Assembly: GCF_007678255.1 (NCBI RefSeq)
Contig: NZ_VEED01000002.1
Span: forward strand, 248,001-312,000
DNA length: 64,000 nucleotides
From: Bacillus sp. X1(2014)
GTDB taxonomy: Bacteria > Bacillota > Bacilli > Bacillales_B > DSM-18226
Reading direction: 5' to 3'
The notes under the pieces were generated by a model. It saw only the letters and a program-made list of their open reading frames with translations, was not told the DNA's origin and made no database searches. Within the stretch, counting starts at the first letter, position 1, and each line of letters opens with the position of its first letter. A program made the translations under genes and the position numbers. Below, in pieces: positions 1-8,654 of the stretch.

Positions 1-349
1 TTAAGATATCGATTAAATCATGGCAATCATAAATATATTGTTCGACCCGAAAAGACTCTTTGGGTGTATTGGTAAGATAGGTTTTCCCTGCTCCCCGTTG
101 GTCCCAAAACACTACCACAAAATGTTTAACAAGCTCCTTTGTAGAAATGGAAACAGCATAATCCTGACCTCGTGAAACAACGCCCGGAACCGGCATACAG
201 GGGCCGCCATGAATAAATAACAACAAGGGCTTTGTTACATCATTGCCCTGGATCAGAACAGAGTGCTCTACTCCACCCAGGTTTATCTTATCAACCAAAT
301 CAATACCTTCATCAGCAATCGTAAACTCTCGCTTCGAAAACAACCCCAA
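1..349 (-). CDS. alpha/beta hydrolase, N-terminal part, cut by window edge
   Basis: The minus-strand frame from about 349 runs open off the left edge. It reads an HGGP oxyanion-type motif followed by a WDQRGAGK motif. That pair is typical of proline iminopeptidase-like alpha/beta hydrolases, although the usual glycine after HGGP is a cysteine here. The start is TTG at 349 or 343; an in-frame stop lies just upstream and a purine-rich AAGAGGGG site precedes it. The nucleophile and catalytic acid/histidine lie outside the window, so the substrate cannot be judged. Confidence 0.75.
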   Translation of the reverse strand, partial: MGLFSKREFTIADEGIDLVDKINLGGVEHSVLIQGNDVTKPLLLFIHGGPCMPVPGVVSRGQDYAVSISTKELVKHFVVVFWDQRGAGKTYLTNTPKESFRVEQYIYDCHDLIDIL

Positions 350-405
350 AATTCAAGCCCCCCCTCTTAACTTGTAGTAAACTGCACTTGTTATCAGACA
401 CCATG

Positions 406-1404
406 TTAATGTTTCAGAATCAGAGCTTGGAAAGCTGCTGATGTCCTTACTTCAATGGTTAATGAGCCTTTTTTGTAGATGGATTTGATGAGAAATGGTG
501 CGCCTGTTGTGTTCTGAAATTTGAAGTCTGGTCCGCCATAGGAGACGGTGGCATCTCTGCCAGCAGGGACATAACCAACTGACAAGGAATGGTGATGTTT
601 TTCAATATAACTAACCCCCAATTGGTCCACTGAATTAAATAAAGTGGAGGAAGTCTGACAAATCCCACCGCCAATTCCGTCGACTAGTTTTTTATTCACA
701 ATTTCCTTTGCTTTTTGATATCCGTGTGCGGCATCACTTGGCCCAACTGTCGTGTTAAAGGAGAAAATATCCCCGGCGCCAACAATGACATTATCGATCG
801 CATCTGCTGACAGTTTAATATTTTTTGATCGGCCCACTACCCCACTGTTAAATCTGGTGGTATAGGTTGCAACGACCACTTCTCCTAATCGCTTCACATC
901 TTCTGGTTTATACCCGCTCTCGGTCACATAAAGAGGCAGTTCCACATCGCCTCCCGCTGCTGATGCAGTTAACACCTTTTCAACCAACTCGGATTCTTCT
1001 AAAATAATTCTTGGTTTCCCTTTTATGATTTGACCGTTTGTGTCGATCTTATCGAGGACCATTCGTTGGTCATAGCCAGGGTTAGTTTTCGTTCCTCTTG
1101 CCAACTCCTTTGCCCACTTCTCTATTTCCTTTTTATATGCATCGTTATTAGTTCCAAATCCCAGGTCAACTGGCAGAAAGCTTTTGATAATCGATTTCGT
1201 ATTGGGGTCAATAACATTGACCGTAATGGGTTTAGGTTCTTCTTCCTTTTGAGATTCTCCTTGCGGTGTTTGGATTGGATTTTGCTTTGGTGCCGTAACT
1301 TTTTCTTCCACCGCCTTTTCTTTCACGGATGTTTCTGTACAACCGGCCAATCCTAAAAAACTACAACTGATTAAAACTGTAATGAACCACGAGCGTTTTT
1401 TCAT
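406..1404 (-). CDS. VanW-family lipoprotein
   Basis: The 332-residue protein begins with a lipoprotein signal (hydrophobic core, then LAGC lipobox with Cys at about residue 22), so it is expected to be anchored on the outer face of the membrane. A Pro/Glu/Lys-rich linker follows. The C-terminal half (about 185-310) is a VanW domain, recognised from the GDIFSFN, GGGICQTSSTLFN and HHHSLSVGY segments. VanW proteins occur in vancomycin-resistance clusters and widely in Firmicutes, but their biochemical role is unsettled. No van resistance genes lie nearby, so a general cell-envelope role is more likely than resistance. It is a single gene, separated from the transporter behind it by a terminator. 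Confidence 0.88.
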   Translation of the reverse strand: MKKRSWFITVLISCSFLGLAGCTETSVKEKAVEEKVTAPKQNPIQTPQGESQKEEEPKPITVNVIDPNTKSIIKSFLPVDLGFGTNNDAYKKEIEKWAKELARGTKTNPGYDQRMVLDKIDTNGQIIKGKPRIILEESELVEKVLTASAAGGDVELPLYVTESGYKPEDVKRLGEVVVATYTTRFNSGVVGRSKNIKLSADAIDNVIVGAGDIFSFNTTVGPSDAAHGYQKAKEIVNKKLVDGIGGGICQTSSTLFNSVDQLGVSYIEKHHHSLSVGYVPAGRDATVSYGGPDFKFQNTTGAPFLIKSIYKKGSLTIEVRTSAAFQALILKH

Positions 1405-1523
1405 TTCCCCAACCTCTTATCCTATATTTTCATGTATGATCTTGGACTTCCAAATGAAGTCCATTCATTCTCCGATTTTATTCGCGGCAACATGTCAATA
1501 TGATTGATAAGTGTTTTTAAATG

Positions 1524-1549
1524 TAAAAAAGCCCCTTAATTAGGAGCTT
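1524..1549 (-). terminator. terminator after formate/nitrite transporter
   Basis: On the minus strand AAGCTCC and GGGGCTT form a 7-bp stem (one G-U pair) around a 7-nt loop, followed by a T run. It sits about 40 bases after the transporter stop. Confidence 0.6.
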
Positions 1550-1587
1550 ATTAACTAAATATAATGTTTTTTCTATATATCTGCGGT

Positions 1588-2412
1588 TTATCTTATATTA
1601 CTTTTCACTATAGGATGAATCACTTTTGGTTCAGAAAAAGTAAGTTCCTGTTTCTTATAGGCATGCCAATAGGCCATAGCAATAAATATCGATCCGCCCA
1701 CCGCATTTCCAAGAAAAACAGGGATAAAATTTTCTATATAGGCTAACCAGGTAAAATGTCCTGCAAATATCGCGGCAGGAATCACAAACATATTAGCTAC
1801 CACGTGTTGAAAACCAATCGCGACAAAAGCCATCGTCGGAAACCAAATACCGGTAATTTTTCCGACCATATCATTGGCACCATATGAAAGCCATACAGCC
1901 GCAGCAACGAGCCAATTACAGCCTATCCCCGAAATGAAGGCTTGGAGAAAATTGGCTTCTAATTTATGGTCAGCGATACTAATGGTTTTTTCCAAAAATG
2001 GTCCTGTTTCCGTGAGTCCAACCAAATGTCCAAAAAAGTAAGCCACAAAAATGGCCCCGACAAAGTTACTAACCGTAACTAGGAACCAATTATAAATAAC
2101 CTGCCTGGTGCTAATCTTGTTTGCCATCCTAGCTATTGGAACTGCCATCATATTTCCTGTTAAAAGTTCTCCACCTGCTAGTAAAGTAAGGACAAGACCA
2201 ATTGGAAAGACAGAGGCACCAATCAAGCTGCTTAACCCTTCTATATTTCCTGTGAGAGTTGCTGTCACACGGATGAAAAGTAAATAACCTAACGCAATGA
2301 AGGCACCTGCTTCAAAACCCAATATCAAAGTTTGTACTAGAGGGTAATTTGACTTTTTCACTCCATTCTCAATGGTAATTTCCATAATTTTTTCGGGTTT
2401 ACTGTATCCCAT
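1588..2412 (-). CDS. yrhG: formate/nitrite transporter (FNT family)
   Basis: This 274-residue polytopic membrane protein belongs to the pentameric FNT channel family, which moves formate, nitrite or related small anions. The LLAGGELLTGNMM and IGFQHVVANMFVIP segments are hallmark FNT sequences, and the sequence is closer to B. subtilis YrhG than to YwcJ. The ATG at 2412 has AAGGAGT seven bases upstream; an extra TTG codon directly before it is not needed. A Rex-like palindrome lies about 40 bases upstream of the start, which would fit control by NADH/NAD+ during oxygen limitation. Whether formate or nitrite is the substrate cannot be told from sequence. The nearby narG remnant hints at a past nitrite link. 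Confidence 0.9.
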   Translation of the reverse strand: MGYSKPEKIMEITIENGVKKSNYPLVQTLILGFEAGAFIALGYLLFIRVTATLTGNIEGLSSLIGASVFPIGLVLTLLAGGELLTGNMMAVPIARMANKISTRQVIYNWFLVTVSNFVGAIFVAYFFGHLVGLTETGPFLEKTISIADHKLEANFLQAFISGIGCNWLVAAAVWLSYGANDMVGKITGIWFPTMAFVAIGFQHVVANMFVIPAAIFAGHFTWLAYIENFIPVFLGNAVGGSIFIAMAYWHAYKKQELTFSEPKVIHPIVKSNIR

Positions 2413-2451
2413 CAAAAGGACTCCTTTTTAAATAAACTAGACTCTTTGATA

Positions 2452-2469
2452 TTGTGAAATATTTAACAT
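2452..2469. promoter_or_regulatory. Rex-like box upstream of yrhG
   Basis: TTGTGAAATATTTAACAT keeps a full left half (TTGTGAA) and 5 of 7 positions in the right half of the Rex consensus TTGTGAA-N4-TTCACAA. In B. subtilis, Rex controls an FNT gene (ywcJ), so the context agrees. It is weaker than the two Rex boxes at adhE. Confidence 0.45.
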
Positions 2470-2627
2470 AATTTATTTTATAACAAATTCTTCTAAAATC
2501 CTGTGAATATTTCTTTAACTATTTTATAGCGCTTACATACTCTTCTTTTTTATTCAAATTTACTTACTTCCAACATTTAAAGATGTATACTGATACCAAA
2601 GAATGAATTAAGAATGGAGATTTTACA

Positions 2628-3149
2628 ATGGATAAGAAAATCATTTATTGGAGTCTGTTTGTTCAGGGTCCATGGGAAATGTACCTTGCAGCTACATCAG
2701 AAGGGCTTTGTTATGTTGGGTCAGACCATAAGGGCATTGAGGAGTTAATGGACTGGGTGCAGAAAAAATTCCCTCAGCACCAATTGGAACAAAATGATCA
2801 TCAGATGAAAGTATATGCTGCACAATTCGCTGAATATTTTCAAGGAAACAGGACGAAGTTTACTTTTCCAACCGATTTTTATGGAACTCCTTTTCAACAA
2901 TCTGTTTGGAACGCATTAAATGAAATTCCTTACGGGTCTACACATACGTACTCGGAAATTGCTGAAATCCTCCAAAAACCAAAATCGGTTCGTGCTGTAG
3001 CCTCTGCAATTGGGGCCAATCCAATTTTAATCACTGTTCCATGTCATCGTGTGATTGGAAAGAATGGTAAGCTCACTGGTTTTCGGGGTGGTTTGGAGAT
3101 GAAAGAAAAGCTGTTGGATTTGGAAAAATTGCCTTCCTACACAAAATGA
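2628..3149 (+). CDS. ogt: methylated-DNA--[protein]-cysteine S-methyltransferase
   Basis: The 173-residue Ogt-type suicide repair protein transfers the methyl group from O6-methylguanine or O4-methylthymine to its own cysteine. The active-site motif PCHRVIG is present with the acceptor Cys at about 139. The preceding DNA-binding segment (TYSEIAEILQKPKSVRAVASAIGANP) and the trailing GFRGG are typical. The N-terminal ribonuclease-like domain is short, as in Ogt. The ATG at 2628 follows a GGAG-type site. It stands alone on the plus strand, converging on the next gene, with a bidirectional terminator between them. Confidence 0.93.
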   Translation: MDKKIIYWSLFVQGPWEMYLAATSEGLCYVGSDHKGIEELMDWVQKKFPQHQLEQNDHQMKVYAAQFAEYFQGNRTKFTFPTDFYGTPFQQSVWNALNEIPYGSTHTYSEIAEILQKPKSVRAVASAIGANPILITVPCHRVIGKNGKLTGFRGGLEMKEKLLDLEKLPSYTK

Positions 3150-3151
3150 TA

Positions 3152-3190
3152 AAAAAGATTGGCTCGAAGTAATCTTCGAGCCATTCTTTT
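3152..3190. terminator. bidirectional terminator
   Basis: GGCTCGAAG (3161-3169) and CTTCGAGCC (3174-3182) form a perfect 9-bp stem with a TAAT loop, flanked by an A run and a T run. It serves the convergent ogt and SpoIID-like genes. Confidence 0.9.
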
Positions 3191-3213
3191 CAAATAGTAT
3201 TTTGTTCATATTG

Positions 3214-5469
3214 CTATTTTATATAAGATTTTGATACATACCCTGTCGTTTTACCATATTTGATTTTATACCATGACCGGGTTGTAGAAACAATTTTTAC
3301 TGTTTGATTTTTCTTTAACGACCCAATCACTCTGCCTTTGGTTGAAGCTGAAGTACGGACATTCAGCCGAGACACAGTCACTTTACCCGTTTTCGTTTTG
3401 ACAACTTTATTAACTACAAAACTAGTTGTCACGGTCGAACGGTTTTTACTTGTGTCCGTCGCGGACATTACGACCGAATATTTCCCATTACCTAGTGAAT
3501 TGGTATTGTAATCCTGATTAATGGTTCCTGCTTTTGTTTGGATATCTTTTTTCAAATAACTTAGGATTTTACCAGAGCTGTTTTTAATATAAACTGTCAC
3601 CTTAGCGGTTTCGTTAGTTTTAAAAGTAATGTGGGCTTTATTTTTTTTGTTATCAATGCTTGCCTTGACACTGCTGAATTTAGGTGCAGTCTTGTCTTTT
3701 TTTACTTCAAAAGATGGCAACGTTGACGATCTGTTATTACTTAAATCGACGGTAATAATTCCTGCATAATATTTTCCGTTAGCTAAAGAATAACTGTTAT
3801 ATTCTTTGGAAATTGATCCTGCTTCAGTAAGGGCATCTTTTAATAAGTAGGTGAAAATCTTGCCTTTACTGTCCTTCAGATAAACCGTTACCTTAGCTTT
3901 TTCGTTCGTCTTAAATCTGATTAGTGTTTTATTTTTTGTATAATCAACATTTACTTTGACCTCACTAATCGTGGGAGCTGTTTGATCTTTGATTGGTGTC
4001 AATGGAGTTTCGACTGTCGGTTCTACTGCTGCTTGTTCTTCAGTTCCACCTGTAGTAGATTGTTCCGATGAATCTGATTCTGGTTGCACATCTTCAATTC
4101 CACCAGTAGTTGTTTGCTCCGTTGAATCTGGTTGCACTTGTTCATTTGTACTTGGCGTTGTTTGTTCTGTTTGTTCAACTGGAACTTCAATGACAGGCAC
4201 TGGTCTGTCACCATATTCTTTTACAAGTGCTGCACCAACATAATAAAAGCCAAGAATCTCATTGTATTTTTGCCCAGCATTAGCTCGGTTCTGTGCACCC
4301 CATTGACTTAGACCAACGCCATGACCATCACCAAGTCCTGACACTGTAATTGTTTCTGCAGTTTCTGCAATGGTTGAAACAAGATAACTCAACATCATCC
4401 GATTGCCGACCATTGCACGAATTTGTGATGCAGCGACATTTTTGTATTCTAATTTTTGAGGAATATATGCGCCATTTTCGTCAATTCTATCTTTTGTTAA
4501 AAATTCAACCGATATATTCCCTTTGGAAACACGACCGCCTGATGTTGGAGTGTGTAAGCTTAAAACTGGAATAGCCGTTATCTTTATTTCTTTTCCAGCA
4601 TAACCATGAGTGGACATCCATGCTTTTATTGTATCGATAATGGTTGTATCTTTTTCCTTCATTTGACTCCATGTCAAACCAGTAGGATTAAATTGTTGTT
4701 TACTAACAGAAAATTTCCAAGCAGTTTTTGCATCAAACTGATCCTCTTTAATGGGTAAATATGAGAGAGGTGAGGAGCCCCAGACATTGGCGTTTGATTC
4801 TGTTTTCCCACCATTACTTGCAGAGAAAACAGCACTAATGAGCCGGCCGTTTACCTTTAGGACTTCCCCTTTTGTCTCATCCACTGCAGCAGTACTATTG
4901 GGATTCCAAGTATAACCACCATATACTTGATAATTAATCGTATCATCAATCGTCACCGATTTATAGGAGAGTGCATAGGTTCTAGCAGCCACCGCTTGCG
5001 TTTTTAGGGCTTCACGGTTCCAACTTGCATACATTTCTGAAGGGACAACACCTTTTAAATAATCTTCCATATAAATCTCGTTAATTGGACGAACATACTT
5101 TGAATTTTCAGGGACAAATTGAAATGAACCTAAATAATTCCGATTATTGATAGATAAATAATCGGTTTCGCTTGATGGCAATAAATTTACATTTTCTGCG
5201 CTATATAAAGTTATGGTTCCGTCAATTAATGTTATTTTATTATTATCATATTTTACGAGATACGACTTTCCTGAGGTTAATCTGACAGTTGAATCCTCAA
5301 TGAAATAAGCACCTGCTGGTTTTATTGTAATCTCTGATTTATTCCCGAGATAATTAACCAATTTCACTTTAATCTTTGGTTCTATACTTTCGGCTGACAT
5401 ATTTATATTCAGTAAGTTAAATAATAATAAAAAAGCTAGAAAACCTGCAATCAATCTTATCACTAACAT
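3214..5469 (-). CDS. secreted SpoIID/LytB-domain protein with two Ig-like repeats and SH3
   Basis: This 751-residue exported protein has an N-terminal signal segment (1-27). The SpoIID/LytB domain (about 130-415) shows YLKGVVPSEM, AVAARTYAL and GHGVGLSQWGA. SpoIID domains are lytic transglycosylases acting on denuded peptidoglycan. A Glu/Gln/Thr-rich low-complexity linker (about 427-495) contains repeated QTTTGG-type units. Two near-copies of a ~95-residue module follow (about 497-590 and 592-690, each with FKTNE-AKVTVY and an NGKY turn). A bacterial SH3 domain (about 692-751, LNVRTSAS, GYVSKSYIK) probably binds the wall. It is far longer than sporulation SpoIID (about 340 residues), so a vegetative wall-remodelling role is likely. 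It sits next to an M15 peptidase that also carries SH3-like domains. Confidence 0.88.
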   Translation of the reverse strand: MLVIRLIAGFLAFLLLFNLLNINMSAESIEPKIKVKLVNYLGNKSEITIKPAGAYFIEDSTVRLTSGKSYLVKYDNNKITLIDGTITLYSAENVNLLPSSETDYLSINNRNYLGSFQFVPENSKYVRPINEIYMEDYLKGVVPSEMYASWNREALKTQAVAARTYALSYKSVTIDDTINYQVYGGYTWNPNSTAAVDETKGEVLKVNGRLISAVFSASNGGKTESNANVWGSSPLSYLPIKEDQFDAKTAWKFSVSKQQFNPTGLTWSQMKEKDTTIIDTIKAWMSTHGYAGKEIKITAIPVLSLHTPTSGGRVSKGNISVEFLTKDRIDENGAYIPQKLEYKNVAASQIRAMVGNRMMLSYLVSTIAETAETITVSGLGDGHGVGLSQWGAQNRANAGQKYNEILGFYYVGAALVKEYGDRPVPVIEVPVEQTEQTTPSTNEQVQPDSTEQTTTGGIEDVQPESDSSEQSTTGGTEEQAAVEPTVETPLTPIKDQTAPTISEVKVNVDYTKNKTLIRFKTNEKAKVTVYLKDSKGKIFTYLLKDALTEAGSISKEYNSYSLANGKYYAGIITVDLSNNRSSTLPSFEVKKDKTAPKFSSVKASIDNKKNKAHITFKTNETAKVTVYIKNSSGKILSYLKKDIQTKAGTINQDYNTNSLGNGKYSVVMSATDTSKNRSTVTTSFVVNKVVKTKTGKVTVSRLNVRTSASTKGRVIGSLKKNQTVKIVSTTRSWYKIKYGKTTGYVSKSYIK

Positions 5470-5582
5470 TCTCCATTCATATGATGATGATCACTATTTA
5501 TCATAATCATACTTTATGAATCTATTAATCAACAACATGATAATACTGGTAAGTATTAAGTCCTATTAATAGAAAAATAATA

Positions 5583-5610
5583 GAAAAAAACTCACCTAAA
5601 TGGTGAGTTT
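5583..5610 (-). terminator. terminator after M15 peptidase
   Basis: AAACTCACC (5588-5596) and GGTGAGTTT (5602-5610) form a 9-bp stem with a 5-nt loop; on the minus strand it ends in a T run. It overlaps the stop codon of the upstream gene. Confidence 0.85.
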
Positions 5611-6769
5611 AGCGAACAGTAATTTGAATCCATTTAGCACCAGAACTGGTTGAAATTTGATACCACCCATCCCCTCGGTCAACGAATACCTTCACTTTTC
5701 GAGGAGTGATTTTTCCACTCGTCTTGGCGGAAGCAGACGGCTTGCTATATAGTTTTGCCACCTTAGGTACTTGCAGATATTTCAATGGTTTGGGATTAAT
5801 ATAAACCCATTTCGCCCCCAATGTGGTATTAATGAGGTACCATCCATTTTCGCTTTTTTTCATAACCTTTACTGTTTGCGGAACAATTGATCTGGTTTGC
5901 TTCAATGAAATGGTTGGCTGGTCATACAAATTAACATCATAATTAATCTTTAGACTTGATATGATCGGCATATAAGGAAGCAGAGTGAGGTTTTTAGTTC
6001 CTCTCTTTATCCACCCATATCCTTTTCCATATTTTATTTTATACCAATCACCCGATTTTGCGGCGATTTCAACATTTTCCTTTAAAAGTACTTTTCCTAT
6101 TTTAGGTGCCGCATTATATGGGAAGTTTTTTACATCAAGTCCAGTTTTGTAAGTAATCTTTCCTTTTACTAGATATGTAGTTTGTACAGGCGACGGAACC
6201 TTAGCAGTAACTTTTGGAACGGTGGTAGTGATTAGTTCATGATGTACGCCGTCCCTGCTTGTACTAATAAATTTTAGCCCAGCTTGCTTTGCTACTTTTA
6301 AGAGAGAAGCACTTACGTAGTGTAATCCATTTAACGGCTTTCCGTTTTTATCTGTGATAATGGCATCAAATGCGATACCTCTTGTATGAGGGGCTTTTTT
6401 ACTAGGCTTTGCAACCAATGGTCCCAATTCATGCTTGCTTCTTTCAGAGCGTTTACACTTTGACGAAACTCCTGTAACAATTTCATAAAAGTGCCTTTGA
6501 TATTGATAGGGACGATAGGCGGAATTATATTTAATCTTCCAGCCCTTCGCTTTCAGCAATTTTTCATATTTTATTTTTGCTGAAAGTAGATTGGGATGAA
6601 CATTCTCCCAAATCACCATTTCACCTTGATCCATTCTAAGTGCAACTGGATCTGTAATGGGGGTTATGCCTTTACATGTTGCAGCGAGGACTTTTTCACT
6701 TGGAATAATCAATGGGAAAATTAGTGCTAATACCATAACATGAATAAAAATTTTGACAAAAAATCTCAT
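5609..6769 (-). CDS. secreted M15-type peptidoglycan peptidase with SH3-like repeats
   Basis: This 386-residue protein has an N-terminal signal segment (about 1-29, ending at LAA). Residues about 45-185 form an M15 (VanY/DacB-like) metallopeptidase domain: SAYRPYQYQ, then SKHELG, HTRGIAFD (His and Asp metal ligands) and GVHHEL near the domain end. This family cleaves D-Ala-D-Ala or related peptide bonds in the wall. Three SH3-like segments follow, recognised by GDWYKIKYGKGYGW, ENGWYLI and GDGWYQIS. It may act with the SpoIID-type protein downstream, but the 140-bp gap with a terminator argues for separate transcription. Carboxypeptidase versus endopeptidase activity cannot be decided here. 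Confidence 0.83.
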   Translation of the reverse strand: MRFFVKIFIHVMVLALIFPLIIPSEKVLAATCKGITPITDPVALRMDQGEMVIWENVHPNLLSAKIKYEKLLKAKGWKIKYNSAYRPYQYQRHFYEIVTGVSSKCKRSERSKHELGPLVAKPSKKAPHTRGIAFDAIITDKNGKPLNGLHYVSASLLKVAKQAGLKFISTSRDGVHHELITTTVPKVTAKVPSPVQTTYLVKGKITYKTGLDVKNFPYNAAPKIGKVLLKENVEIAAKSGDWYKIKYGKGYGWIKRGTKNLTLLPYMPIISSLKINYDVNLYDQPTISLKQTRSIVPQTVKVMKKSENGWYLINTTLGAKWVYINPKPLKYLQVPKVAKLYSKPSASAKTSGKITPRKVKVFVDRGDGWYQISTSSGAKWIQITVR

Positions 6770-7008
6770 TTCTCCTCCTCATAAATTATAATCTAGTTAA
6801 ATAGGACTATATTATTATATCAAAATTTACATAATAATCTATAATTTCACAAGGAAAAAATCCCCATTAAATAATTCTTGCGATATGTTTTACGACAAAA
6901 TTCTACATACATCGAGTCTAGTCAGCAATTACGACGAAAATGTGATATAATAAATTAACATACTGGAATTTCAGATGACCGTATAGGAATAACAGAGAGG
7001 GTGTTTTC

Positions 7009-7434
7009 ATGGAAGATTTTATCGAAACAGTTTATTTCTTAGAAAATCCTGAAAAGAATATTATTAAATTCGCAACTGGCACCCAGCTGCGCTATGAGGA
7101 CGTTATTAAAGAGGTTTTTGGCGTGGCGTGTATTAATGATTTGCATATGATGCTTCAATACAATAAGAGCTTTCAGACAAGCATTTGTAACAGCCATGGG
7201 ATTAGTGAAAAGAAGTTAACTCTTGATAAAATCCTTCGTGTAGCTTCAAAACTTGACATGCTTCGTCTGAAGAAGCAATTAATGGATCAAAAGTGTAACA
7301 GCATGGATGAAACTGTTCAAGATGGTGATACTCCAATTGACCGCCCATTCGATGCAACAATTAAACTTCAAGAAGGACTTTTCCAATGGGATGACAGCAA
7401 TTTTTCATATAACGCAGTGAAGCCTGGTGCCTGA
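7009..7434 (+). CDS. hypothetical protein, 141 residues
   Basis: I do not recognise this gene. It encodes a soluble, charged 141-residue protein without signal peptide or membrane segment. The middle (about 70-105) is Lys/Leu-rich and probably helical, and two Cys residues (about 43 and 61) fall in no known motif. The ATG at 7009 follows a GAGAGGG site at good spacing, and a TATAAT-like hexamer lies about 60 bases upstream. Its last codons and stop (Pro-Gly-Ala-stop) are formed by a GGTGCCTGACACC motif that recurs elsewhere in the window, so the original C-terminus may have been altered by repeat insertion. A terminator follows. Confidence 0.6.
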   Translation: MEDFIETVYFLENPEKNIIKFATGTQLRYEDVIKEVFGVACINDLHMMLQYNKSFQTSICNSHGISEKKLTLDKILRVASKLDMLRLKKQLMDQKCNSMDETVQDGDTPIDRPFDATIKLQEGLFQWDDSNFSYNAVKPGA

Positions 7435-7438
7435 CACC
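7426..7438. repeat. GGTGCCTGACACC dispersed motif, copy 1
   Basis: The 13-bp near-palindrome GGTGCCTGACACC overlaps the stop codon of the 141-residue gene. Related copies lie at 10096-10107 (one mismatch) and inside the hairpin at 58487-58525. Confidence 0.5.
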
Positions 7439-7462
7439 TTTGTGGTAAAAAAAATAACTAAC

Positions 7463-7484
7463 AAAGGCTAGGTGCCTTTTTTTT
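7463..7484 (+). terminator. terminator after the 141-residue gene
   Basis: AAAGGC and GCCTTT form a short stem with a 5-nt loop, followed by a run of T to 7484. Confidence 0.7.
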
Positions 7485-7526
7485 CCTAGCAGACCTGTTT
7501 CCTTCAACAATTCCTATACTATAAAG

Positions 7527-7556
7527 ACCTCCCATCTGTTTTGATGGGAGGTTTTC
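7527..7556. terminator. terminator, mainly for proline dehydrogenase
   Basis: ACCTCCCATC (7527-7536) and GATGGGAGGT (7543-7552) form a perfect 10-bp stem with a 6-nt loop. It lies just past the putB stop on the minus strand, and T-rich DNA also follows on the plus strand. Confidence 0.8.
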
Positions 7557-7591
7557 ATTTCCTTAATGAATCCTGAATGCGCTTAAATTGA

Positions 7592-8575
7592 TTACCGTCT
7601 TTTTTTCTTGTCAGACTTAGTCAGTCTTCCTAATAAAAATGCCCCTGCAGCAACACCAAGCACGGTATTCGTTTTTTTGTTAAAGACTTGCTTCGCGACA
7701 AGATTTAAGTTCTGAGGGCGTTCGGCAAGACGTCTCATGAAATATCCGTACCAATCATTACCGAAAGGAACGTACGTACAGAAGTTATAACCTTCACTAG
7801 CCAGCTCCAGCTGCATGTCTTTTCTGAACCCATAAAGCATTTGGAATTCAAATTTGTCATTCGGGATATCATGCTTCTTTACAAATTCCTTCACATGATT
7901 AATAATGCGATGATCATGTGTTGCAATCGAAGTGAATTTCCCATTTAACAGATGCCATTCGGCAATCTTAATAAAGTTCTCATCAATATCTTTTTTATCT
8001 TGATAAGCGATTTCTGCTGACTCTTTATAAGCACCTTTTACTAGACGAATGCGGAAATTTTGATATCTTTCAAGGTATTCTTGCGCCTTGTGGAAGTAGG
8101 ATTGAATCACTGTACCGACATTATTGTATTCCAACGATAGGTCGTCCAATAAATTAAAGGTTGGTTGTAAGTGTTTGAAGTCCTCCATATCAATATTGAC
8201 AAAAATATCATATTGATGTGCTTTATCAACGATTTCTCTTACATTATTTAAACAGAATTGATAATCAATATCTAAACCTACTTGCGTTGGTTTTAAGGAG
8301 ATATGTGCATCCACTTTATGCTCTTGAATCGCATCGATGACGTTTAGAATTTGTTCTTTTGCTTGGGTTGCCTCTTCTTCTTTAAAAACAAATTCACCTA
8401 AGTTATCAACCGTACATGAAATTCCATGAGCATTCAGCTCTTTAATACTTTGAATTACTTCAGGTATATTGGTACCAGCTACGACACTTTGTGCCCCTAG
8501 TTTTAAGCCATATTTTTTAGCTGTACTATTTAAAAATTGATTTTGTGATAAGCCCATAAAAATGTCTTTCAACAT
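7592..8575 (-). CDS. putB: proline dehydrogenase
   Basis: This 327-residue FAD enzyme oxidises L-proline to 1-pyrroline-5-carboxylate, the first step of proline catabolism, passing electrons to the quinone pool. It is the monofunctional Gram-positive type. The TIM-barrel core is clear, with the signature YVPFGNDWYGYFMRRLAERP near the C-terminus carrying the paired Arg that bind the proline carboxylate, and RLVKGAYKES earlier. The P5C dehydrogenase partner (rocA/putC) is not adjacent, so the pathway is completed elsewhere. The last ~25 residues (GVAAGAFLLGRLTKSDKKKRR) are a hydrophobic stretch with a basic tail, perhaps for membrane association. Confidence 0.92.
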   Translation of the reverse strand: MLKDIFMGLSQNQFLNSTAKKYGLKLGAQSVVAGTNIPEVIQSIKELNAHGISCTVDNLGEFVFKEEEATQAKEQILNVIDAIQEHKVDAHISLKPTQVGLDIDYQFCLNNVREIVDKAHQYDIFVNIDMEDFKHLQPTFNLLDDLSLEYNNVGTVIQSYFHKAQEYLERYQNFRIRLVKGAYKESAEIAYQDKKDIDENFIKIAEWHLLNGKFTSIATHDHRIINHVKEFVKKHDIPNDKFEFQMLYGFRKDMQLELASEGYNFCTYVPFGNDWYGYFMRRLAERPQNLNLVAKQVFNKKTNTVLGVAAGAFLLGRLTKSDKKKRR

Positions 8576-8654
8576 AGCGATTACCCCTTGCTGTTATTTT
8601 TACCATCATTATAGCATACGCTTTCATTAATATTTATTTTGCGAATTTTCCAAC

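Noticed and set aside
406..1404. VanW gene as evidence of glycopeptide resistance
   Set aside because: No vanHAX, vanRS or ligase genes are nearby; VanW proteins are common in Firmicutes without resistance.
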